A DNA stretch of 64,000 nt, from contig CP142461.1 in assembly GCA_038049695.1 (NCBI GenBank), positions 30,449,001-30,513,000 on the forward strand, read 5' to 3'. This stretch comes from Cinnamomum chago. Taxonomy: Eukaryota; Streptophyta; Magnoliopsida; Laurales; Lauraceae. Position numbers and translations under genes: made by a program. Shown in pieces: positions 45,117-64,000 of the stretch. Position 1 is the stretch's first letter. Every line of letters begins with the position of its first letter. Under the pieces are notes generated by a model that made no database searches, was not told where the DNA came from, and was given only the letters and a program-made list of their open reading frames with translations.

Positions 45117-47456
45117 TTCTAGTGAGAATGAAAAGCAGCAATGGCTTTCTGCCGTTGTGATGGACTTGGGAAGTAGAATGAATGGAAGTAAAGTGAAGTT
45201 TTTGGAGGGAAGCGCCAAGTGTTTTGCCATCAAGCTCCAAGTGTCGTGGGTAGTCAGATGGACGACCGAGATGTATTTCTCTTTATTATCAGACGGCTTT
45301 GATCGTGCTCTTGATCTGTTCCATCTGCCAGTGAAATGTGTCTGGCACTGGGGCTCAGAAGATTGGACCTAGTCAGGTTGGACCTGAGCTAGGACTGTTA
45401 TGGCCTGAGCTTGACTCAGACAGCCCAGGCTCGAATCCAGCCAAGCCCACAACCACGGCCTACATTCAATCAATTGAGTCCTTCACAAACAGTGACCCCA
45501 CTTCAATTGGCAACATTTCAAATTTCACACTGTTTCATCTATATTCTCCATTGGACTTTTCCGCAACAAAATTGCACAATGTATATAGCGATGAAAATTT
45601 TGAGGATTTAAAAGTAAGAGTTGGGACTATTTGATTGATTTTGATATCTAAAACTCCAATCATCCAGGTGGAAATTTTTTCTTTGCTGCCATTGATTGTC
45701 ATATAAATGTAGTTTACAGTAGTCAATTCCGTTTCGTTTCGGCCAGAATAATTGGAATGTTCCCTTCCGAACCTTTCGGCCAAAATGGAATGGGGGCAAA
45801 AAAAAAAAAAAAAAAACTCGATATTAGTTTTGGTTGTCCGTTTTGGTCCATTCCAGCCCATTTTGGTTTGTAGCAAAATCTTCACTATTTTTTTTATTTT
45901 TTCTCAATATTTATGTCAAGAAACATGCATAATTTATATTTTATTTTTTTATTATATATATGTATATATTTTCTCAATTTCCTTATTTTTCATAAAAGTT
46001 TTACCAAAATATTCTATCTTGGATGCTTGACCGAAATGATAACCAAAACGAAATTGACAACTATAATATAGTTGTGCTTGGAGAACAGAATTTTTATTTA
46101 ACAAAATAGACCATCACGTACTCAATAGCATATCCATACATGAACTGATTGCGTATCTCATATATTATATAAAAACTGATTTTCATCCTCCATTTCAATG
46201 TTGCATGCCCATGTGGGCTGGGGCGGACCCTTATCTAATGTTTCTACGATTCGTTATTTTTTCTGGATATATCAAATGCTTATTAGGGGCTTATGGTAAT
46301 GAAAATACGTTGGTTGGAGCCTTGAGTTGTATGAAATCTCTCATCAATTAACAATTTAGAACATACACCTTGGCTCATCCTTATGGGAGGGATTGAATTG
46401 ACACCATACATATTTGTAATACAAGGGACAATTAATCCAGACTCTTAAGTTACAAGATCCACATTCAGTTATTTATTTATTTAATTCTATTTTTTTTATA
46501 TGTAATTGGATTTCTAACTCTTTTTCTAGTGATTCAGTCTACTAGTTTAGGATTCTTGGCCTATTTTTTTTAGTTTACGAATTTTAATTGATCGTAATTC
46601 TTGAAATTAACTTTAATTTTTAGAATATTTGATTGGATTTGTATAGCTTTTTTTAGGCCAGTTCTTAGATATCTATAAGACGGGTGCAGGTTAACTGGAA
46701 AACCTTAAGCCTGTTTTGAAATGTGACTTTGTGAGGTGTTTTTTATTTTTTTGTCTTTATATAAAATTTAGGCAAAACTTCGGCTATATTTTAAAATTAT
46801 TTCTAATTTTTATTAGTTGGGGTGACAATAGGTGGACCCATATTGGAGTTTCACTCTAATAACTCAAAATATCTCTAGGCCAAGCACGCTTCATATTTTA
46901 AAACATTAAAAGCATTTTAATTCAAAACTCCCTTCATAGTTTTAAAAATAAAAATAAAAAAGCAACCACATTTATCCACTAAAATAGAAATAAAACTTCA
47001 CTTTCCCATACAAAAAACCAAAAAGATTCCATAACAAACAACTAAAAGCCAAATACTATCATAACCTACTAATATTTTATTCATTCTTCATAATCAACTT
47101 TACTTCACTTAACTCTATTAGTAGAGTTGCCAAATTGGCCCTAATATCATAACTCACAAACAATCCATATCCAAAGAGGAGCCAGCTTGGAATCCAGATC
47201 CACGAACACAAGCCTTGCATGGGAACTCTATCATGGCCCCCAATAGATATATTCCAGACCATCCATAATCCATATCTTCCACTACAATATCCTAAATTTT
47301 CAGATCAATAGGAGTAGGACCCATCGTCGTATTGAACACATCATTAAAAACAAGAGTAAACACTAATGTAGCATTAATCCGGATTATCTCTATGGAGGGG
47401 TCCACACGAGAGAAGATATATACACGTGTCTCTCATATAAAACTTCCTTGAAAGCT
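45117..47456. other. Intergenic region between the divergent ARID-HMG and RPT5 genes
   Basis: Would hold the ARID-HMG promoter and 5' UTR. Apart from a Mutator-like terminal repeat relic (46694-46803), an A-rich run near 45797-45815 and generic AT-rich sequence, no gene or RNA is recognised. Frames at 45338, 45535 and 45752 overlap each other on both strands and show no domain. Confidence 0.45.
46694..46803. mobile_element. Relic of a Mutator-like terminal inverted repeat
   Basis: Aligns end to end with the right terminal repeat of the intron 5 element (54585-54682): CTGGAAAACCTTAAGCC, TTTTGAAATGT, AGGCAAAACTT and ATTTTAAAATTATTTC correspond in order. The other end and a target duplication were not found. 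Confidence 0.6.
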
Positions 47457-47465
47457 ATTTCAATA

Positions 47466-48378
47466 GAGAGTGACTACTTACACACTGCAAACTGCTCTCT
47501 ACGCACTGCATTTTAAAAAAAAATAAAAAAATCCCTGAACTACCCCTTGCCCTCTCCTTCCCTCTCTCTCCCACCGCCCGCCCACCCACCCTCTCCCCTT
47601 CCTCTCCTCTCCTTCTCCCTCTCTATTTCCTTCTCCCTGCTCGTCGTCGCCTGCTGCTAGCCCACCCTCTCTCCTTCTCCCTCTTCCTCTCCTTCTCCCT
47701 TTCTATTTCCCTCTCCTCGCTCGTCGCCGACCGACGCCCAATCACCCTCTCCCCTTCCTCTCACCCTCTCACGGTGACAAGCAAATGGAGAAGAAGCAAA
47801 TGCTTTAGATGTAAAAAAAATAAAAATTTGTCATTGAAATCGACGAATTTGATTCGTTCGGCAACGCAGGGCCGAACAAACTCAATTCTTTCGGCGACGC
47901 AGGGCTGAACAAACTCCATTTGTTCGGCCCTGCGTCGCCGAATGAATCGGATTAGCCGATTTCAATGGCAAATTTTTTTTTTTTTTTTTTTTTACATCCA
48001 AAGCATTTGCTTCTTCTCCATTTGCTTGTCCACGATGCGAGGGAGAGAGGAAGGGGAGAGGGTGACTGGGCGGAGGTCGGCGACGAGCGGGGAGAGGGAA
48101 ATAGAGAGGGAGAAGGATAGGAAGAGGGAGAATGAGAGAGGGTGGGCGATCGGTCGGCAACGAGCAAGGAGAGGGAAAGAGATGGAAACGGAGAGGGAGA
48201 AGGAGAGGAAGAGCGAGAGGAAGAGGGAGAGGAGAGGGTGGGTGGGTGGGTGATGGACGGCAATGAGCACGGCAACAAGCAAGGAAAGAGAGGGCAAGGG
48301 GTAGTTTAGGGATTTTTTTATTTTTTTTTTAAATGCAGTTAGTAGAGAGTAACTTGCAGTTTAGAGGTAGCCAAACTC
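47466..48378. mobile_element. Long-TIR Mutator-like element in the RPT5 promoter region
   Basis: 913 bp flanked by a perfect 9-bp duplication ATTTCAATA (47457-47465 and 48379-48387). Both ends read inward GAG..CTAC..CTGCAA..CTCTCTAC..ACTGCATTTT; inverted pairing extends, imperfectly, over about 350-400 bp per arm through purine- or pyrimidine-rich sequence and matching CAAATGGAGAAGAAGCAAATG / CATTTGCTTCTTCTCCATTTG blocks. The centre holds three TTCGGC..ACGCAGGGC..GAA motifs. There is no transposase. The open frames on both strands inside it are low-complexity and rejected. Confidence 0.85.
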
Positions 48379-48485
48379 ATTTCAATATTTATACCCTACT
48401 CTGCTCCTCCTCGCCTTCGGCTCCAAGAAAGAACTCAAAACCCCTGGTACTATTTTGCAGCTCTCTCTCTCTCTCTCTCTCTCAA
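48379..48485 (+). promoter_or_regulatory. Core promoter and 5' leader of RPT5
   Basis: Only about 107 bp separate the Mutator-like element from the start codon. A TATA-like ATATTTATA lies at 48386-48394 and overlaps the right target duplication. A pyrimidine-rich leader ends in a CT repeat (48463-48483) three bases before ATG. Assigning the TATA box is inference; transcripts would confirm it. Confidence 0.5.
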
Positions 48486-59361
<10,876 letters not shown>

Positions 59362-60133
59362 TGCCGATGTGCTGTACTTGAAAAACAGTTGTAAACTTGT
59401 TCACGGTAGGGAAAGGCTACTATCATTTATCATTTATAGAAATATGATCATCCGAATGGGTGTTGACATGTCCAGAGAAATGACCTTACGCTGATGACTG
59501 CATGGGACTGTTATCAATGCTATCCCCTTCTGTTGGCCCACATGAGGACCACCTTTTTGTGTTTTAAAGGTTTTTTTGAACCAATTCATGTGCCCCCCAA
59601 CTAAACAACACATTCCAATGGACCATGATCCCACCAATCATGGGATATGATTTAAAGAAAGGGTAAATTAGACATATTAAGTATGAGAATGTGTGAGATG
59701 ACCTTTGGCTGCATGAGTTTAGTTTGTGTACTGTTTCCATAGAGTCATGCGTTGAGGGACTTCCGACCAAACGTTGCTTTAATTTTATTCCCATGCATGA
59801 CAAATGAGACACATGGAACATCAATCAGTACTTTTTGTGATATGGCTTTCCCTAACACATTCAATGGATACCTATTAATAAAATGATATAATTAAATGTA
59901 TAGATCATTTATTAGATATTTAAGAATCACAAACATTAGTATAATCAAAAGAAATTTTTACTTACTAATTCTATTCAACATACATTTCTCTTCTCATCTT
60001 ATCAATTTTCTGTTACTTACAATTTCTCTCTCACGCACGTCACCAACATTCGTGTAACTCAAAGAAGACTTTTACTTATCAATTCTATTCTACATGCATT
60101 TCTCTTTGATATCTTACGGTCTCTCTATATATA
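59362..60133. other. 3' flank of RPT5, no further gene
   Basis: Should hold the RPT5 3' UTR. An AATAAAATG at about 59876 is one candidate poly(A) signal, though a closer one may be used. No coding content is recognised. Confidence 0.4.
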
Positions 60134-60580
60134 GAGAAGCATTATTATCAAATCCGCCACATCAATGACAAGATCACCATTGTTGGTATTGAGACCGAGT
60201 GGTATCTCCCCTCCAAAAGCAATAAAAACATGACCACAAGAAATACAATAAAAACTACCCGTGTAAGCATCAATACCTCATCTACCAATTGATCCATGCC
60301 AAGACCTTTTCTATAAACCACTCGGAGAGTCTTTTTCAGGCCACAAGCTTTTGAATGAATGTGTGCTGCGCAAAAGATTTCAAAGCTACTGCTGCAAAGA
60401 ATCTTGACAAAAAAGTACTGAAGCAAGCACGACTGGAGAAGCTGGCCAGTATTATTCTTGGAGTAGAGATGGAGAAGCCCAAGAAGGTGACACTTAGCGC
60501 GCTCCAGCTCAAGCAGGTCCATTACGCATATATTGATGCTTTTGTTAGTCTTGAGATTGGCAACTGTTTGATGATGTGAA
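60134..60580 (+). pseudogene. Broken WRN-like 3'-5' exonuclease fragment
   Basis: 60376-60570 encodes ATAAKNLDKKVLKQARLEKL followed by ASIILGVEMEKPKKVTLSAL and VHYAYIDAFVSLEIG. This resembles the C-terminal half of plant DnaQ-type (DEDDy) WRN-like exonucleases, in which YACVDAFVSFEIG carries the last catalytic Tyr and Asp. Upstream, 60148-60213 reads RHINDKITIVGIETEWYLPS, resembling the first motif (native VGLDxEW). Here the usual Asp of that motif is Glu-Thr-Glu, and the middle of the domain is missing or out of frame with several stops. It is a degraded copy with internal deletion. The minus-strand 169-codon frame over it is its shadow. Confidence 0.6.
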
Positions 60581-62062
60581 GTTGTGCATGCTGCATAACA
60601 AACAAGATCAAGAAAGAGTATGAGAACAAATGAACACATGGCACCAAGAGCAAACAAGGAAGAGAGAAGGATAAGAGGGTGTTAGTCAAAACATGATTGT
60701 TTGCTATTGTAATCATGCAAAGTTATTTGATTAATTGTTCACCCCTAAAATGAAGTAAGTTTTGATGACTGATGTGAACAAAATACAATAATTAACTGTA
60801 AGTGCATGGCTACCTTGTTGAGACGGTGGCAAATACAGGTTGAAATCACAAGGAGCAAATCAAGAGAAACTTTGAATATCGGAAAACTGATGTTAAGATG
60901 ATGAACTAGTAATTATGAAGAGCAAATAATCAGAAAAAAAAAAAAAAAAAAAAAAGCAAGCAAATAACAAGATAAAAACTACTGATCTACTGATAATGAT
61001 CGATGCATAGGAATCTACTAAGTAATCAAAATCCCATTTTAATTAAGAGAAAACCATCTTATAAAGTCGTTACATTTGTGGTCCTTTGGATCGGGTGTCT
61101 ATTTTTTTCTTTAGTGTAAAGTCGTTAAATTTGTAGGCCACGAAAGAAGGGGTTAGAGGCATGAGATTAACCCTTAACCTGACATATGACTCTATCCAAG
61201 ATGACTCTTTCCAGTGGGGCCCCATGTGGGCCCAACATTGAGGTGCCCACAATGATCTCATCCAATACATTTATATAGTGCACACTACAAAACTCCCACA
61301 AACCTTTGGTCAAAGCATCCATACATTTCTGGCAATAAAATACATTTCATAATTTTGAAAATAAACGAGGAATGTTTTTGGCATTTTGTAAAAAATCCAA
61401 AATACTTCTTCATACCAAGAAGGGATGAGAAAGAAGCAAAACCAATTTTTTGGATTATATGTTATGAAGGGCGAAAACACCCGCTTTAAAAGAGGCAATT
61501 TGGAGATATCTAATTCAATCAGGAGTTTAGCTCATTGTTAGATTGAACACTATAGAAAACTTGTAATTTACATAATCAAACAGTGGAACCAACTCCAATG
61601 AGGACCCAAAAAATGAAGTATTTTATTTCGATTGGTTTGAAATTTGCATAAGTGACCTCATTAAGGAGACTTGCTAATTTTTTATGATTTCCTCAAAATA
61701 AGTGGGGTAAGGTTGTAGGTTTTGGGGTTTTAAGGGTTGGGTTGTTAAGTGGCTTACTTTCCTTCATATGATAAAGGGACAATGTGGCCCCTCCACTGCA
61801 CACCTTGTCTATGGTGCTTTGGTGCACACCCTAGAGCAGGGCCCACTTATTTACCCATCCAAATGGACCGCACACATGGGACCCCATGAATTATATCGGT
61901 CACATTTTTTTTCCATTCATTTGGATGGGATCGATGGCCAATTTGTTTTAAGAGATGAAACTTTGTGAACCATTGATAAAGGGATTAAGAAAATCAGATG
62001 AGCCCCAAATTCAGTAGGTAGGTAGGGCCCATCTAGATCTTTGATCCCCAACCTCATCCCCA

Positions 62063-62067
<5 letters not shown>
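60581..62067. other. Non-coding, repeat-rich flank
   Basis: Contains an A-run (60934-60954) and two GTGGGCCC/GGGGCCCC-rich pieces (61196-61250 and 61780-61900) with the words CATCCAAATGGACCGCACAC and TGCACACC. These resemble the MITE-like sequence before the duplicated block at 23835-23930. No gene is recognised. Confidence 0.4.

Positions 62068-62120
<53 letters not shown>
62068..62120. repeat. (TA)n microsatellite, foldback insertion site
   Basis: About 25 TA dinucleotides; a shorter TA run continues at 62586-62600 beyond the foldback element. Confidence 0.95.
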
Positions 62121-62122
<2 letters not shown>

Positions 62123-62583
62123 AGTTCTATTGGCACTACACTTCAGTCTCTCCACGCCGCAAAGAAAAAAAATCCATTTCCTAAACTACCCCTCCTCCTT
62201 TCCCTCTCTCCCTCCACCCTCTTCCTCTCCCTATCCCACCCCACCCCACCCTCCCAGTCTTTGGCGGCGAGGGATCCCCGACCGACCGGCCAACAAGCGG
62301 CCTCCCTCCCCTCTCTCCCTCTTTCTTGAGGGAGGAATAAAGAGGGAGAGGGGGAGAAAATAGAGGAAGGAGGGAGGAAGAAAGAGGGAGAGGGGAGGAG
62401 GGAGGCCGTTGGCTGGCCAGCCGTGGGCTGCTTGCTGGGGATCCCTCCCCACCGGAGACTGGGAGGGTGGGGTGGGGTGGAAGAGGGTGGAGGTAGAGAG
62501 GGAAAGGGGGGAGGGGTAGTTTAGGAAATTAGTTTTTTTCTTTGCAGTGTGGAGAGACAGAAGTGTGGTGCCAATAGAACTCC
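62121..62583. mobile_element. Foldback element inserted in a TA microsatellite
   Basis: 463 bp that is almost entirely an inverted repeat: the ends read GGAGTTCTATTGGCACTACAC and, in inverse, GTGGTGCCAATAGAACTCC, and the arms match for about 220 bp through CCTAAACTACCCCTCC and purine- or pyrimidine-rich tracts. TA repeats flank both sides, so the target duplication is hidden. No coding capacity; three long frames across it are palindrome artefacts. Confidence 0.85.
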
Positions 62584-64000
62584 CCATATATATATATATA
62601 TTCATCATCTACGTTGTTTGTCACCAATTATTATCATTGCAACTAATAAAATAAATTGCGACTTAACATACAAGTGATAGATAAAATAAAAGAGAAGCTG
62701 GGTTGTAATTTCTTAAACAAACAAGTTTCAAGCATACATTTTCCTATACCAACTAGTCCCTCTTGGTAATGACTTTGTCACTACAATTTAGAAAAAGAAG
62801 TAATAAATAATTATAATTTACTCCAAAAATGATGAAATCAAGATAGCTAGAAGGTTGATCAAAGGAAACTGTAAAACTTTATAAGGAGACTCATCATAAA
62901 AAGAACTTCTTTCAACAGGCTCTAGTCATTTTCAAAGGCCATTAAAAATATATTTTAGCACATTAGTGTCCATACTGATAGTACAAGCCAAGAAAAAGAG
63001 AGGCGAGTGAGAACAAGGAGCAAATCTGTGGGGGAAAAAAGGGAAAGAGAGAGAAGCAACAGATCTAGTGACTTTTGTAAAACATGAAATGAAAAGAAAA
63101 TAGAGAGAAGGAGAGAAGAAAAGAGCAATAGATCTGAAGGGGGGAAAGAAACAAAGAGAAGAGAGAAGAGAACAACATGAAAGAGATGATTTTAGAGTGG
63201 AAGGAAAAGAGAGGATCTTGTGTTTGGATCTTCCAGGGGATTTCAGTAGGAAAAGCTCTTTTCTTCCACCTATAAGAGAGAGAGGTGTTATACCTGATGG
63301 TGCCTCTACTATTGTGTCATCTTCTTTTCTCCTCCTTCCTCTAATTCACTCTATTTCCTCTTCTTCCACTGCCTCTACTCCTCTCGACTTAAATAGGGTA
63401 GACCGTCAGTTGTCTTAACTTTTTAGGGAGAACTTCAAATTAGTCCCGATTCAATGAATATAAAAAAATAAAATCCTATCATTTTTATATTTTTTTTTAC
63501 TTTTATTTTTTAAAGGGGTTTTTACCAAAAGCATCCACAAATATCCCTATGCCTCCAAAAGCATCATCAAATATATGTAATGCCCAAAAGCATCTTATAC
63601 AACATATTTTATTTTTTTTTAGACGAAATTGCCCTTCACTTTGTCTCTCGTGAGCTTAAGACATGACACTCGCGAGCTCGAGACATAACACTCGAAAACT
63701 CAGGATTATGTATCTATATATGTGTCCAACATCATTCACGAGCACATGTATGAATTGAACATTAACATAATTATGTCGTGATGCCAAGAAACAACTTGCA
63801 ATGTCGAGAAGAGACTTAACAGTTCAATAGTTAAAGTTAACAAAACTATGATACATGGAGGTGCATTTAGATTGACTAACAATTTTGAATCTGAATGAAT
63901 GATTTCTGTAAATGTATGAGTTCAGCCATTCTATTATGAGTTTATTTAATAATGAATGCAGTCACTTCCTACAATTTGTTGAGATTTTGCTTTAAAAAGT
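62584..64000. other. No gene recognised to the right edge
   Basis: Purine-rich sequence (about 62990-63180), then a pyrimidine-rich stretch (63290-63400) and AT-rich DNA with a GAGCTCGAGAC-type repeat near 63650-63700. The 73-codon frame at 63197 lacks any recognisable domain. Confidence 0.35.

Noticed and set aside
45411-45440. GGCTCGAATCC resembling a tRNA T-arm
   Set aside because: No acceptor stem, D-arm or anticodon arm could be matched around it.
47882-48297. Ser/Pro-rich and Arg/Glu-rich frames of about 100 codons on both strands
   Set aside because: Translation of purine- or pyrimidine-rich arms of the Mutator-like element.
60148-60657. 169-codon minus-strand frame with hydrophobic segments
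   Set aside because: It is antisense to the WRN-like exonuclease fragment, which has family-specific motifs on the plus strand.
62064-62608. Three frames of 87-125 codons with TA-derived Tyr-Ile repeats
   Set aside because: Both arms of the foldback element open complementary frames; no domain.

Overview
The window is nuclear DNA from a flowering plant. The evidence is a ten-exon plant 26S proteasome ATPase gene and a six-exon ARID/HMG-box gene with GT-AG introns, embedded in dense plant-type transposable elements (CACTA, Ty1/copia including a Sirevirus-like family, Mutator-like and foldback elements). The species cannot be read from the sequence; the long introns and heavy nesting suit a medium to large, probably woody, non-grass genome.

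Left part (1-37 kb): mostly mobile DNA. 1.46-8.67 kb holds a decayed CACTA (En/Spm) coding unit: a tnp2-type transposase with several breaks, then a second gene with a Ptta/En/Spm-type transposase domain and a Ulp1-like (C48) cysteine protease domain. 11.97-16.84 kb is a minus-strand Sirevirus-like element keeping its 3' LTR, a cluster of polypurine tracts and gag, but no pol. It ends at 16845, where a 6.1-kb non-autonomous CACTA element begins (16845-22964). That element carries fragments of three host genes in one orientation: ribosomal protein eS1 (S3a), a SAP30-like protein and glycyl-tRNA synthetase. A serine carboxypeptidase-like fragment and a second copy of a 1.28-kb block follow. 25.27-35.63 kb is a young Ty1/copia element with 98% identical LTRs, interrupted by two solo LTRs of the same Sirevirus-like family, one inside pol and one inside the 3' LTR, each with a perfect 5-bp target duplication.

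Right part (37-64 kb): two host genes, divergently arranged. A minus-strand ARID plus double HMG-box protein gene (coding 38112-45116, 458 aa) and a plus-strand RPT5 (26S proteasome regulatory subunit 6A) gene (coding 48486-59361, 423 aa). A 913-bp long-TIR Mutator-like element with a perfect 9-bp target duplication ends about 110 bp upstream of the RPT5 start codon, and another with a perfect 10-bp duplication lies in RPT5 intron 5. A broken 3'-5' exonuclease (WRN-like) fragment and a foldback element inside a TA microsatellite lie further right.

Themes worth following: gene-fragment capture by the CACTA element; palindromic CGGCTAGCCG-type arrays recurring at several loci and resembling a highly variable module just upstream of the TATA box in the Sirevirus-like LTRs; and an apparent exon duplication that produced the second HMG box.
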